Below are positions 25,100 to 34,126 of a DNA stretch of 64,000 bases, piece by piece. Every line of letters begins with the position of its first letter. Within the stretch, counting starts at the first letter, position 1. A model generated the notes under the pieces. That model did no database searches. It was given only the letters and a program-made list of their open reading frames with translations, and had not been told where the DNA came from. The position numbers and the translations under genes are program-made. Source of the stretch: Mycobacterium vicinigordonae (GTDB lineage: Bacteria > Actinomycetota > Actinomycetes > Mycobacteriales > Mycobacteriaceae); NCBI RefSeq assembly GCF_013466425.1, contig NZ_CP059165.1, positions 1,798,001-1,862,000 on the forward strand, written 5' to 3'.

Positions 25100-26296
25100 G
25101 TGGTGACGAAACTCGACTACGGCATCTTTGACTGCGACACCCACTGCTACGAGACGCGGGACGCATTCACCCGTTATCTGCCGGAGAAGTTTCGGGACCG
25201 GGCCATCACCACGGTGCGCGGGGCCGACGGTGTCGAGGTGATTCTCGCGGGACACCGCGTCGCCACTTTCAATAGCGAAGGTGGGCTGGGGCTGGACGTG
25301 GCTTACCGGCCGGGTTCGCTCAAGGAGATGCTCAGGCAAATGGGATCGGGCAACCCCGAGGAGTCCTACGAGCCGCAACCCATGCAAGCGGAATTCATCG
25401 AGCGCGCCGCGCGCCTGGCCGTCATGGCGGGCCAGAACGTCGAACGCATGGTCATCTATCCCAGTGGCATGGCTCTGGCAGCCGAACACTATGTCGACGA
25501 CACGGCGGCGCTCTATGCCAATTTGCGCTCGTTCAATCGCTGGTTTGACGAGGAGTGGGGTTTCAACCATAACGACAAGATTTTTGCAACAGCACTGCTG
25601 TCGTTGCGCGACTTGGATTCTGCAGTCACGGAGACGGAGGCGATCATCGCTCAAGGGGCAAAGTTTGTGCTGCTGCCAACCGGTCCCGCATACGGTCGCT
25701 CACCCGGCGACCCGTACTTCGACCCTGTCTACGCGCGTTTGCAAGAGGCGGGTTGCATCCTGGTGTTCCATATCATGCCGTTTTGGTACTTCGACGCCAT
25801 TTCGCCTGCCTGGGGACAAAACGCCGACCCTGCCTCCTGGCACATGTCGGCGTGGCAGTGGATGAATGTCTACGGGCAGCGGCCGATTGAGGAGACGTTG
25901 TCCGCGCTCATCTTCGACAACCTCTTCGGTCGCTTCCCGGGTCTGAACGTTCTTGTCGCCGAGCACGGGGCGGAATGGGTGCCGTTCTTCACCAGACACA
26001 TGGACAAGAGTCGGGGGATGGGCCGCAACGGTCCTTGGATCGGCGGGAAGCTGACAGAGCGGCCGTCGACGATCTTCCGCCGCCACGTCCGTGTGGTGCC
26101 GTACCCGGAGGATGACATTCCGGCGATCGTCGCGAGTATGGGTTACGACGACTGCCTGGTGATGGGTTCGGACTACCCGCACGCCGAAGGCATGGCCGAG
26201 CCGGCGGACTTTGTGAAGCTGCTGGATCCCTTGGATGACGCGAGTAAGCGGCGGATCATGCGTGACAACGCCGAACAGCTGCTTTTCCGGAGCTGA
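25100..26296 (+). CDS. amidohydrolase-2 family metal enzyme
   Basis: A 398-aa TIM-barrel enzyme with FDCDTHCYETRD (metal His/Asp), VFHIMPF (metal His), VAEHGAEW and MGSDYPHAEG. GAAGGAG precedes tandem GTG codons at 25100 and 25103; either can start it. It heads an operon with two acyl-CoA dehydrogenases and an acyl-CoA ligase (26304-30027). It is the probable duplicate of the enzyme at 20818. Decarboxylation or C-C/C-N hydrolysis of a pathway acid is likely, the substrate unknown. Confidence 0.87.
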   Translation: MVTKLDYGIFDCDTHCYETRDAFTRYLPEKFRDRAITTVRGADGVEVILAGHRVATFNSEGGLGLDVAYRPGSLKEMLRQMGSGNPEESYEPQPMQAEFIERAARLAVMAGQNVERMVIYPSGMALAAEHYVDDTAALYANLRSFNRWFDEEWGFNHNDKIFATALLSLRDLDSAVTETEAIIAQGAKFVLLPTGPAYGRSPGDPYFDPVYARLQEAGCILVFHIMPFWYFDAISPAWGQNADPASWHMSAWQWMNVYGQRPIEETLSALIFDNLFGRFPGLNVLVAEHGAEWVPFFTRHMDKSRGMGRNGPWIGGKLTERPSTIFRRHVRVVPYPEDDIPAIVASMGYDDCLVMGSDYPHAEGMAEPADFVKLLDPLDDASKRRIMRDNAEQLLFRS

Positions 26297-26303
26297 TGGC
26301 GGG

Positions 26304-27272
26304 ATGGCCGGCGAGAACTCACCTGATGTCGACCTCGATCTGCTCAGGGTGTCGGCCCGGGAGTTTCTTGCTGAACGGGAGGAGACGGGCTCCGTCGAGG
26401 ATCTCGCGGCGATGGATTGGACTGGGCTGCTCGTTGACGAGGATCTGGGTGGTGCCGGATGGCGTCCGGTCGAGACATGTGTCCTGGCCGAGGAGCTCGG
26501 GCGAGCGCGGGACGCGTCGGCGTGGTTGGGAACCACGGTGGCCGCGGCCGCCCTTGCCTCGGCCCGTGACGACGTCCGGAAAGACTGGCTAGCCGATCTG
26601 CTTGCCGGCACAGCGACAGCGGGTCTCGCGGTGGAATCCGACTGTGCCCGGGTGATCCTCGGCGATTCAGTCGACATCGTTGTCCTTCTAGGTTGCAGCG
26701 GGATTCAGTTGTTCCGCGACCTGGACTCGGCGCGGCCCTATCCGGACGGCGACCTGCTGGACGTCACAAGACCGGTGTGGCGCGTTGATCTGGCGAGCAT
26801 CTCGGGTGTCTCGATCGGCTCGTCCGACCGCGCGGAAAAGCTGCTAGCCGTGGCTCGGCTGCTGGTTTCTGCCGACTCCGTCGGCGCCGTATCCATGACC
26901 CTGGAACGGCTCACGGCCTACCTCAGAAAGCGGGTGGCTTTCGGGGTGCCTATCGCAAGTTTCCAGGCAATCCAGCACCGGCTGGTCGATCTGTTGGTTT
27001 TCGAGGTGAAAGCGCGCGCCGTGATCATGAGGGCGGCTCGCGCAATCGTCGCCGGCGACAAAAGGGCTACTGCACTTACAGCCGCGGCGCACGCGTTCGT
27101 AGCAGCGAAAGCCACGGCAGCAGTGGACGAGTGCATGCAACTGTCCGGCGGTATCGGATTCACCTGGGAGTATCCGCTGCACTACGAACTGCGTCGGGTC
27201 TATACCAACGCCCAGCTGTTGGGAACCGCGCGATCAAGTCGAGGGTTGCTGGCGGAGGTGTCGGGTTGGTGA
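26304..27272 (+). CDS. acyl-CoA dehydrogenase, small-subunit type
   Basis: A 322-aa diverged FadE with KRVAFGVPIASFQAIQHRLVDL and LSGGIGFTWEYPLHYELRRV. It is shorter than ordinary dehydrogenases and overlaps the larger one at 27269 by 4 bp (GTGA), the arrangement of alpha2-beta2 heteromeric enzymes that desaturate bulky ring-bearing acyl-CoAs. ATG 26304, 7 bp after the amidohydrolase stop, is the likely start. Confidence 0.9.
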   Translation: MAGENSPDVDLDLLRVSAREFLAEREETGSVEDLAAMDWTGLLVDEDLGGAGWRPVETCVLAEELGRARDASAWLGTTVAAAALASARDDVRKDWLADLLAGTATAGLAVESDCARVILGDSVDIVVLLGCSGIQLFRDLDSARPYPDGDLLDVTRPVWRVDLASISGVSIGSSDRAEKLLAVARLLVSADSVGAVSMTLERLTAYLRKRVAFGVPIASFQAIQHRLVDLLVFEVKARAVIMRAARAIVAGDKRATALTAAAHAFVAAKATAAVDECMQLSGGIGFTWEYPLHYELRRVYTNAQLLGTARSSRGLLAEVSGW

Positions 27273-28468
27273 ACGCCGTCCGACTTCGGCCCGCGCGGGG
27301 GCAGCTGACCGACTTCAGAAACCGGGTTCGGGCGCACATCGCGGAACACGCACCGCCGCTGGAAGCGCGCGAAGGGCACCGCGCGCCGGAGACCACTGAA
27401 CAGGAAGTCTTGCTGCGCAAGTGGTTTGCCAGCCTGTACGACGCCGGCCTGGTCGGGGCGGACTGGCCAGTCGAGTACGGCGGCCGCAGCGACCACCATC
27501 CACTGCACGACCGGATCGTTAGCGAGGAGATCCTGCGCGCCCGAGCACCGCGGCCCGTCGACCAAGTCAACCTGGCCGCACACGTCTTGTTACACTTCGG
27601 TTCCGAGCAACAAAAGCAAGCGCTGCTGCCACCGATCCGTCGAAGCGAGCACATCTGGTGCCAACTGCTCAGCGAACCCGACGCTGGTAGCGATATTGCG
27701 GGGGTGCGCAGCCGTGGGACCCAACAAGAGGGCGGTGCCTGGGTTATCGACGGGCAGAAGACTTGGATTACCGACGCGCACTGGGCTGACATGGGGCTTG
27801 CTCTGATCCGCACCGACCCGGCGTCATCGCGCCATGACGGCCTATCGGTATTCGTCATCCCGCTTTCGGCGGACGGTGTCGAGATCCGGCCCATTCGGAC
27901 TATTGGCGATGCGGTTGAGGTCAACGAGGTCTTCCTGGACGCTGTCACGCTGTCTCCGGAGAGTCTGGTCGGGGAAGCGGGCCAGGGCTGGTCGATCATC
28001 ATGGCCGGGCTCGACTTCGAGCGATTCGGCATAGGTGCCAATGTGATATTGCTGGAATTGCTGCTCGAGGATTTGGTGACCCTGGCCCGCGCCGGCCGGA
28101 TCGACGGAACGGTTGCCGTCGACCACGACGATGTCCGCCAGAGCGTTGCGGAGCTGGCTGTGGAAGTTGAAGTGGCCAAGGCATTTATCGACGATCACGT
28201 GGAGCGGATGATTTCCGGTGCCGATCAGATCGGCGATGGGTCGATTGCCAAGCTGAGTTTTTCCGAGACTTACCATAGAGTTTCGGCATACGGCACCGAC
28301 TTGGCTGCTGCCGTCATCATCGGCAGCGAGGATTCCGCGGTGCGGGAGGCCAAAGAACGATTGCGTGAAAGTTGGCTGTGGTCGCGCGCCTACACCATAT
28401 CGGGTGGCAGCTCGGAGATGATGCGCAACATTCTCGCCAAGCGACGGCTGCGCCTGCCGAGCCGATGA
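27269..28468 (+). CDS. acyl-CoA dehydrogenase, large-subunit type
   Basis: A 399-aa dehydrogenase with DWPVEYGGR, WCQLLSEPDAGSDIA, VIDGQKTWIT and the C-terminal GGSSEMMRNILAKRRL. Partner of the small subunit encoded immediately upstream (GTGA overlap). It introduces a double bond next to the thioester, with electrons going to ETF. The residue at the usual catalytic Glu position (Y-E-G in other families) is not Glu, as in many heteromeric FadEs. GTG 27269 is taken rather than the long upstream extension. Confidence 0.92.
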   Translation: MNAVRLRPARGQLTDFRNRVRAHIAEHAPPLEAREGHRAPETTEQEVLLRKWFASLYDAGLVGADWPVEYGGRSDHHPLHDRIVSEEILRARAPRPVDQVNLAAHVLLHFGSEQQKQALLPPIRRSEHIWCQLLSEPDAGSDIAGVRSRGTQQEGGAWVIDGQKTWITDAHWADMGLALIRTDPASSRHDGLSVFVIPLSADGVEIRPIRTIGDAVEVNEVFLDAVTLSPESLVGEAGQGWSIIMAGLDFERFGIGANVILLELLLEDLVTLARAGRIDGTVAVDHDDVRQSVAELAVEVEVAKAFIDDHVERMISGADQIGDGSIAKLSFSETYHRVSAYGTDLAAAVIIGSEDSAVREAKERLRESWLWSRAYTISGGSSEMMRNILAKRRLRLPSR

Positions 28469-30027
28469 CAGCACCGCACCCCCCTCGGACCTACTGGTCT
28501 CTCGTAGAGTCCGCAGCCCAAACACGCCCCGACTCGGTAGTACTCAGCGACGACTACGGGCGGAACCTGACTTGCGCGCAACTGCGTCAGTCCGCGCTTA
28601 CTTGCGCGGCAGCACTGGCTGAGCGGGGAATCGGCGCCGGCTCCACGGTCTCCTGGCAACTGCCGACCAGGCTGGAGACGATGGTCGTCATGGTGGCGCT
28701 GACGCGCTTGGGCGCGGTGCAAAACCCGGTGTTGCCGATCTGGAGAGAGAGTGAACTGCGCTTTGTTACAGCACAACTCGCGACCGAATTCCTGATCGTG
28801 CCGGGTATGTGGCGCAACTTCGACCACTCGGCGCTTGCGCACCGGCTCGCGAATCAGCGGCCGATGTCGGTCATTGTGATCGACCACTCCACTCCGATTG
28901 CCGACGAACTTCAACTGCCGGCTGGCGATCCTGTGAGGCTGCCGGCACCACCGAGCGCCGGCGAGGACCCGCGCTGGATTTACTACTCGTCAGGCACCAC
29001 GGCCGCGCCGAAAGGAGCGCGACACTGCGACCGTTCGGTGATTGCAGGCTCGGCCGGTGTCGTCGGGATCGTGGGTGCGTCGAGCAACGACGTCAACCCG
29101 ATCGCGTTTCCTGTCTCGCACATCGGGGGGGCCGCGATGCTCGCCGCGGCCCTACTCACTGGCATGAGGCTGGTGCTGTTCGACACCTTCGATCCCGCTG
29201 AGACCCCCTTCGCCATCGCCGCACACCGTCCCACGCTGTTGGGTAGTGCCACTCCATTCTTCGTCGCCTTCCTGGCGGCACAGCGCAAACATGGTCAGCA
29301 ACCCCTCTACCCTGATCTGCGGGGCTGCGTCGGAGGTGGTGCGCCCATCACCGCCGAGCTCGGGCGACAACTGCGCGAGACATTTTCGGTCAACGGCGCT
29401 GCCAATTCCTGGGGCTTGACCGAGTTTCCGGTAGCGACATCCCAGACGCCTGAAGCTTCTCCCGAACTTGCCGACCGAACCGTCGGACCACCGGTGACAG
29501 GGGTGTCTGTCCGAGTCGTCGACGAGGCGGGACGCGAGGTGGGTGTCGGTGTGGAGGGGGAGCTTCGGCTCAAGGGACCGCAGTGCTTCCTCGGCTATGT
29601 CGATGCGTCGCTGGATGCCGACGCCTTCGACGTGGATGGCTGGTTTCGCACCGGTGACTGCGGGCTGGTCGAGTCCAATGGGCACGTGATCGTCACCGGA
29701 CGCATCAAGGACGCCATCATCCGAAATGCGGAGAACATCTCCGCACTGGAGATCGAGGGTGTGTTGGCCACCCACCCCGCCGTCGCTGATGTCGCGGTCA
29801 TCGGCGTGCCGGATCCCCTTACCGGGGAACGTGTTTGTGCCGTCGTGGTTGCGCGTCCGGCCGCGGCAGTGACATTGCCGTCGGTGCTCGAACACTGTCA
29901 AGCTCAAGGGCTGAGTAAACACAAGATTCCGGAGCGACTCGAAGTCGTGGATGCGCTGCCGCGCAACCTCACTGGCAAGGTCCTCAAGACTGAACTACGA
30001 GCCCGGTTTGGGACAGTGAACACCTAA
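28465..30027 (+). CDS. acyl-CoA synthetase (AMP-dependent ligase)
   Basis: A 520-aa ANL ligase: P-loop YYSSGTTAAPKG, GLTE, WFRTGDCG and C-terminal LPRNLTGKVLKTEL with the catalytic Lys. ATG 28465 overlaps the upstream stop (ATGA), so it is the fourth gene of the operon that begins at 25100. It makes the CoA thioester on which the neighbouring dehydrogenases act. Confidence 0.93.
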   Translation: MTAPHPPRTYWSLVESAAQTRPDSVVLSDDYGRNLTCAQLRQSALTCAAALAERGIGAGSTVSWQLPTRLETMVVMVALTRLGAVQNPVLPIWRESELRFVTAQLATEFLIVPGMWRNFDHSALAHRLANQRPMSVIVIDHSTPIADELQLPAGDPVRLPAPPSAGEDPRWIYYSSGTTAAPKGARHCDRSVIAGSAGVVGIVGASSNDVNPIAFPVSHIGGAAMLAAALLTGMRLVLFDTFDPAETPFAIAAHRPTLLGSATPFFVAFLAAQRKHGQQPLYPDLRGCVGGGAPITAELGRQLRETFSVNGAANSWGLTEFPVATSQTPEASPELADRTVGPPVTGVSVRVVDEAGREVGVGVEGELRLKGPQCFLGYVDASLDADAFDVDGWFRTGDCGLVESNGHVIVTGRIKDAIIRNAENISALEIEGVLATHPAVADVAVIGVPDPLTGERVCAVVVARPAAAVTLPSVLEHCQAQGLSKHKIPERLEVVDALPRNLTGKVLKTELRARFGTVNT

Positions 30028-30044
30028 CGCAATTAACGCATTGT

Positions 30045-30060
30045 GCGAATCACTATTCGC
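30045..30060. repeat. GCGAAT-CACT-ATTCGC palindrome in a convergent gap
   Basis: A perfect 6-4-6 inverted repeat, 18 bp after the ligase stop. It has the layout of the GAGAAT operators, but at a 3' end and facing a convergent gene. It is too short and lacks a T-run for a standard terminator. Confidence 0.4.
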
Positions 30061-30224
30061 AGGCCAACAGTTACTGTAATCGCTGACCTACGCAAGATTG
30101 ACGTGCAACCGGTGGCGTCGAGCCCATTCGCCGGTTCACTCGGGTGCCGAGGCCGTAACGTCACGCAAGCGGTCAATCATTGTCAATGGCACGCTATTGG
30201 CATCGTTTCTACGACAGGAGCGGG

Positions 30225-30662
30225 CTAGGAATGCGGGGCGGGAATTGCTTTGGCCTGCCGCGCGATTCGCGCATCGTGGATCTTGACCAGTTGGCGAAAG
30301 CCGATTCGGTCGTAGCGCGGATGAGGCTGGATTCCCCAGTCGTCTCGTGCGGTGTGCTGTCCTGCCGCCTCGGGAGCACCGCCAAACGGCGGGCCGCCGA
30401 TCGGGTAGGGCTGCCTGCACTCAAGGGTGTCGTTAGAGTACCGGACTTTGAGGAGCTCGCTGCAGATCTCGGTTAGGGACAGCGTGGGCCATCCATACCA
30501 CACGGCAATTGCCGGTACCGTGAGGGAACCCTCGATAACTAGACCGAAGAGGCAGATGAACAGTCCTCGCTTGAGCCACTTGTGCATTCGCGCCCAGGCT
30601 GGGGCAGTGCCAAGAGGCAGTGACTCGGTTGTTTCGCCGGCATCAACCGTTGACTCGGACAC
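30225..30662 (-). CDS. hypothetical membrane-anchored protein
   Basis: A 145-aa protein not recognised by family. One strong membrane segment of about 26 residues ([26 protein letters not shown]) follows a short soluble N-terminus. After it comes a polar tail with conserved-looking Pro/Gly/Cys stretches ([16 protein letters not shown]) and PHPRYDR. GTG 30662 has AGGAAGGA upstream. It is the last gene of a membrane module, 20 bp after the 240-aa protein. The much longer overlapping frame reading to 31307 is a shadow of that neighbour. Confidence 0.7.
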   Translation of the reverse strand: MSESTVDAGETTESLPLGTAPAWARMHKWLKRGLFICLFGLVIEGSLTVPAIAVWYGWPTLSLTEICSELLKVRYSNDTLECRQPYPIGGPPFGGAPEAAGQHTARDDWGIQPHPRYDRIGFRQLVKIHDARIARQAKAIPAPHS

Positions 30663-30682
30663 GGTGATCCTTCCTGGGTCTG

Positions 30683-31405
30683 CTAGTCGGAAAAGATTTC
30701 GCGGTTGACGGTGTGCAAGTACGGGATCGACAAGAAAGGTGTGATGTAGAAGACGTTGTAGGCCCACCAGGCGATTACCGGGAGTCCCACCGCCGCATAC
30801 CGGACGTCGGCATACAACGTCATGTTGAAGATGTAGCCGGTCCACACCACTACGCCGAACCAGCAAGTGACGATCATCCACTGGTGCCCCCAGCGTTTCA
30901 TTTGCAGGAAGCCGATTGCTGCGGCCATGCGCATGGGAAACGCGATCAGCACGCAAACGAGCACCCAAGCCTTCTCGCCTGGAGCGGATGCACCGCCGAT
31001 CCAGAGTTCGTTGTAGTGCCAGAAATATCCGGCGTCCATTAGGTTGCCCCACGCTGTGAATACGGTGCGCGTTATCAGCGCGTGGTTCGCGAACAGGTCG
31101 AGCGCCCAGCCAATGCTGTTCAGGGCGGCGTCCAAGATGATGACATAGCCGATCAGCGTGACCATCAGCGGTCGGACTGACAAGCCCGCGCGTTGCGCGT
31201 TGCGCAACAGATACAAGCCGCGCAGGAACAAGGGTAGTCCAATGGCCCCCAGCACTAGAGTGCCCATCAGACCTGTCCCAGCGATTAGCCAGCGATCGGC
31301 TTTCCACTGCGCCATCCGGCTCTGATCTTCGTGTTCGTCCAAACGCGATGCCGCGGAGGATGATTTACCGCTCCGGCGGTTCGTCGCGACGGAGGGCAGT
31401 CGCAT
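30683..31405 (-). CDS. hypothetical polytopic membrane protein
   Basis: A 240-aa protein with five or six hydrophobic spans: about 40-62, 76-102, a weaker one near 120, 145-168, 172-195 and 200-228. It is rich in Trp/Tyr/His near membrane ends ([40 protein letters not shown]). I do not recognise the family. ATG 31405 comes 4 bp after the stop of a 39-aa micro-protein; MAQWKADRW (31315) is an alternative start. His/Trp-rich spans would suit a membrane oxidase, isomerase or transporter, but there is no diagnostic motif. Confidence 0.7.
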   Translation of the reverse strand: MRLPSVATNRRSGKSSSAASRLDEHEDQSRMAQWKADRWLIAGTGLMGTLVLGAIGLPLFLRGLYLLRNAQRAGLSVRPLMVTLIGYVIILDAALNSIGWALDLFANHALITRTVFTAWGNLMDAGYFWHYNELWIGGASAPGEKAWVLVCVLIAFPMRMAAAIGFLQMKRWGHQWMIVTCWFGVVVWTGYIFNMTLYADVRYAAVGLPVIAWWAYNVFYITPFLSIPYLHTVNREIFSD

Positions 31406-31409
31406 CGGC

Positions 31410-31529
31410 CTACCAATCCCTGGTCAGCAGCATCGAGAGTTGGATGAGAAACATCGTCAGCAGCAGGCCGTATATCCAGACCTGGAACACGATGAGCGCG
31501 CGTCTACGCCGGCGGTCCTGTTCGTCCAT
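31410..31529 (-). CDS. 39-aa single-span membrane micro-protein
   Basis: Starts MDEQDRRRRR, then one hydrophobic span (ALIVFQVWIYGLLLTMFLIQLSMLL), ending TRDW. The positive N-terminus predicts the N-inside orientation. The stop lies 4 bp before the 240-aa membrane protein start, typical of translational coupling. Length, span and spacing argue for a real accessory subunit rather than noise. Confidence 0.65.
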   Translation of the reverse strand: MDEQDRRRRRALIVFQVWIYGLLLTMFLIQLSMLLTRDW

Positions 31530-31709
31530 GACACGGTGTCCTCAATTTCTCGATATCGGTAGGGCCTCGGAGTGCGGCAGTCGTTATGTGATTCGCGCAG
31601 AACGACTGTGGGTGAAGTGCGCGAGCTTGGACGGCGCGCGCCAACCGCAGGCGTGCCATGGGAGGCTCTTGTGCGAGCTGTCCCGATGGGGGTATCGCGC
31701 ATTCCTCAT

Positions 31710-31808
31710 TCAGAAGGTTCCGATGTTCGACAGCATCCAGTAGAAAAATGCGACCAAACCGCACATCACACCCCAGGTCACGGCCAGCCGAATCAATTCC
31801 TGCAGCAC
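31710..31808 (-). CDS. 32-aa single-span membrane micro-protein
   Basis: GTG 31808 begins LQELIRLAVTWGVMCGLVAFFYWMLSNIGTF: an amphipathic start and one hydrophobic span. Two GAGAAC/GATAAC-type operators lie directly upstream (31817-31855), so it is the first gene of the membrane module. About 180 bp without a clear gene separate it from the 39-aa protein. Confidence 0.55.
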   Translation of the reverse strand: MLQELIRLAVTWGVMCGLVAFFYWMLSNIGTF

Positions 31809-31816
31809 GTCGGCAC

Positions 31817-31855
31817 GATAACACTAATTATCGGAAAATGAGAACTATGATTATC
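31817..31855. promoter_or_regulatory. tandem GATAAC/GAGAAC operators
   Basis: GATAAC-ACTA-ATTATC (31817-31832) and GAGAAC-TATG-ATTATC (31840-31855) lie in the 57-bp gap between the ligase at 31866 and the micro-protein at 31808. They start 23 bp apart, near two helical turns, and imply a separate promoter for the membrane module. Confidence 0.7.
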
Positions 31856-31865
31856 GCGATGGCGA

Positions 31866-33329
31866 TCAAGCATCCGCCAAAGCGGCCAGTTCGCGTTTAA
31901 CCACCTTGCCGACGTCGTTGCGCGGCAACTGCTCAACGAACACCACACGGACAGGCACGCGATAGGGTGTCAGGCGCTCGCGGCACCACGCGATCAATCC
32001 GTCCTCGGATGGCCCGCTGTCGGTGCACGCTACAAAGGCCCATGGGACTTCGCCCAGGCGTTCGTCGGGAATGCCGACAACCGCCGCCTCGCGGACGCCG
32101 TCGGCGCTGAGCAGGACGTCTTCGACCGTTCCCGGGAAGACCTTGAGCCCGCCGCGGTTGATCATGTCCGACACCCGGCCGTCGAGCCACAGGAAGCCGT
32201 CGTCGTCGAACCATCCGAGGTCGCCAGTATGAAACCAGCCGTCATCGGTTAGCCGGTCTAGAAAGGCCGGATCGACCTTGCGTGCGGCGGTAGTCGGCGT
32301 GCGAACGACCACCTCGTCGTCGGCGATGGCGACGTCGATGCCGGGGAGGGGACGTCCGACTGATCCGAGTTTGGCTTCACCCCATTCCCGGGCATCGGCG
32401 GCTGACCAGCCCACCACCTCGCCGCCGAGTTCGGTCTGACCATAGGAGTTCAGCACAATTACCCCAAACTTTTCCCGGAAGCGGAATGCGTGAACGGGAG
32501 ACAGGGGAGCGGTGATCGACCGCACGATCTTAAGCGGAGTCAGGTCCGTGACCGCGTCGTCGTGCAGGACCATGGTTAGCGCCGCGGGCGGCAGCACGGT
32601 GGAGCGCAGTTGGTGCCGGTCGACCAGTGCGGCGAAGTCGGTCGGGGAAAAGTGATCCATCAGCACGACACCTGAGCCCGCCCGGAACGCGAACAGGACC
32701 TGGTAGATGCCTGCCCACAAGGACAGTGACAGCGGCACCAAATTCGGCATCGGCAATCGTTTCGGTCTGTCGCTGGCGGGATTCGAGCCGCGAAGCTTGT
32801 CCAGCAACCGGTCGATCAGATCAAGCACCGTGGTGTGCCGAAGCGGCACTGGCTTGGGTGGGCCGGTGGTACCGGACGTGAACTGCAGCAGCGCGACATC
32901 CTCGTCGTAGGCGGCGTCGTAACGCCGCGCGTCGGGGTCGTGTGCCGCCAAAGTAGCCGTTGTCCACCGCAGACTGTCGCCGGTTATCACCGGCAGGCCG
33001 AACGACGAGAACCGTTCTGCAAGTGCGGGAGTAGTGACAATAGCTACCGGTTGTAGAATCCCGATCTGGCTCACGAGTTCGGCATCGGCGGCCCTGGGAT
33101 TCAGGGGTGTGTACACGCCGGCAGCGCGCCAGGTACCGAACAGCCCGGCGACAGTCGTTGCGTCGTTGGGCAGCATTGCCGCGACGACTTGTCCGGTCGC
33201 GACTCCACTCTCGGCGAGCAGCATGCCCAGTTGGTTAGCACTGGCCACAAGTTCGTCGCGCGACACCTCAGCGCATAGCATGTGTACCGCAATGTCGGGC
33301 AGGCCATGCAGCAGACCCGCGAGGCTCAC
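31866..33329 (-). CDS. acyl-CoA synthetase (AMP-dependent ligase)
   Basis: A 487-aa ANL ligase: P-loop LLQFTSGTTGPPKPVPL, GQTE, WFHTGDLG and C-terminal LPRNDVGKVVKREL. GTG 33329 overlaps the stop of the crotonase gene (GTGA), so it ends a six-gene operon (38241 to 31866) formed by 4-bp overlaps at five of six junctions or near-junctions. The longer open frame upstream overlaps the neighbour and is rejected. It activates an acid of the pathway. Confidence 0.92.
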   Translation of the reverse strand: MSLAGLLHGLPDIAVHMLCAEVSRDELVASANQLGMLLAESGVATGQVVAAMLPNDATTVAGLFGTWRAAGVYTPLNPRAADAELVSQIGILQPVAIVTTPALAERFSSFGLPVITGDSLRWTTATLAAHDPDARRYDAAYDEDVALLQFTSGTTGPPKPVPLRHTTVLDLIDRLLDKLRGSNPASDRPKRLPMPNLVPLSLSLWAGIYQVLFAFRAGSGVVLMDHFSPTDFAALVDRHQLRSTVLPPAALTMVLHDDAVTDLTPLKIVRSITAPLSPVHAFRFREKFGVIVLNSYGQTELGGEVVGWSAADAREWGEAKLGSVGRPLPGIDVAIADDEVVVRTPTTAARKVDPAFLDRLTDDGWFHTGDLGWFDDDGFLWLDGRVSDMINRGGLKVFPGTVEDVLLSADGVREAAVVGIPDERLGEVPWAFVACTDSGPSEDGLIAWCRERLTPYRVPVRVVFVEQLPRNDVGKVVKRELAALADA

Positions 33330-34126
33330 GGTTTGGGCTCCAGCGGGGCCCAGTTCGGAGTCCGCTTGTCGGCGAAGGCAAGCGGGCCCTCGTTCTGATC
33401 CGGATGGCCCCACATCGACGTCAGGTGCTTGGCGCCTTCGCGGCACGCATCGGTCAGGCCATATTCGAGTGCGCCCCACAGCGCTCGCTTGGTAGCGCGC
33501 ATCGCCGCAGGAGAGTTCCTGGCGATCTTCTCGGCGAGCTGCTGAGCGACCTCGCGCAGTTTCTCGGGTGGGTCGACAACTTGGCTGATCATGCCGAGTT
33601 CGTATGCCCGCTGGGCGCTGAGCCGCTCATGACTGCCCACCAGTGCCATTCGCATTACCGCCTCGGCAGGCATCTTGCGCATAAGCGCGATCGTCTCCAG
33701 AGCGCTGACCTGACCGATCGACACGTGCGGATCGACAAAGCTGGCATCCGACGATGCGATGACGACATCAGCGTCGGCCACCCAGTGCAATCCGCCGCCA
33801 GCGCAGACCCCGTTTACCGCGGTGATGACGGGCTTGTCCACGTCGCAGTGCCACGCGGTCAGCTTCAGGTCCAGCGTGCGCATCGTCTCCTGGAATTGCA
33901 GTACGGTCTCGCCATCGAGTTCCGCCACATCCGCGCCTACCTGAAAGGCCCGTCCGTTCCCCGTGTGCACAATCACCCGCACGTCGGGGTCAGCGTTCAA
34001 TTCCGACCAGGCTCTGGGAAATTCGTCGCGCATAATGACGTCGTAGGCATTCAGGTGGTCCGGTCGGTCATTGATGATCCACCCGACCGGTCCGCGCCGC
34101 TCGACGAGCAGCCGCTGATACGTCAC
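33326..34126 (-). CDS. crotonase-fold protein (enoyl-CoA hydratase-like)
   Basis: 266 aa. The oxyanion-hole regions FQVGADVAEL and AVNGVCAGGGLH are kept. The two hydratase glutamates are replaced: His in GGGLH and His in VDPHVSIG. GTG 34126 overlaps the upstream stop. It is a tandem duplicate of 34123-34935; both share SFVDPHVS(I/V)GQ, QRAYELG or RRAYELG, and SP(A/T)AMRATK. Without the Glu pair, water addition is doubtful; isomerase, hydrolase or decarboxylase roles are open. Confidence 0.88.
   Translation of the reverse strand: MTYQRLLVERRGPVGWIINDRPDHLNAYDVIMRDEFPRAWSELNADPDVRVIVHTGNGRAFQVGADVAELDGETVLQFQETMRTLDLKLTAWHCDVDKPVITAVNGVCAGGGLHWVADADVVIASSDASFVDPHVSIGQVSALETIALMRKMPAEAVMRMALVGSHERLSAQRAYELGMISQVVDPPEKLREVAQQLAEKIARNSPAAMRATKRALWGALEYGLTDACREGAKHLTSMWGHPDQNEGPLAFADKRTPNWAPLEPKP

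Noticed and set aside
25700..26677. 325-aa minus-strand frame
   Set aside because: Shadow of the amidohydrolase and dehydrogenase genes; low-complexity composition, no domain.
27160..28179. 339-aa minus-strand frame
   Set aside because: It lies wholly under the acyl-CoA dehydrogenase genes and has Ser/Arg/Thr-rich shadow composition without motifs.
30663..31307. 360-aa frame extending the 145-aa membrane protein upstream
   Set aside because: The extra residues are Arg/His-rich and antagonistic to the clear polytopic protein in another frame; a ribosome site marks the GTG at 30662.
31457..31702. 81-aa minus-strand frame upstream of the 39-aa micro-protein
   Set aside because: Arg/Ser/Thr-rich with no hydrophobic span, and it overlaps the micro-protein in another frame.
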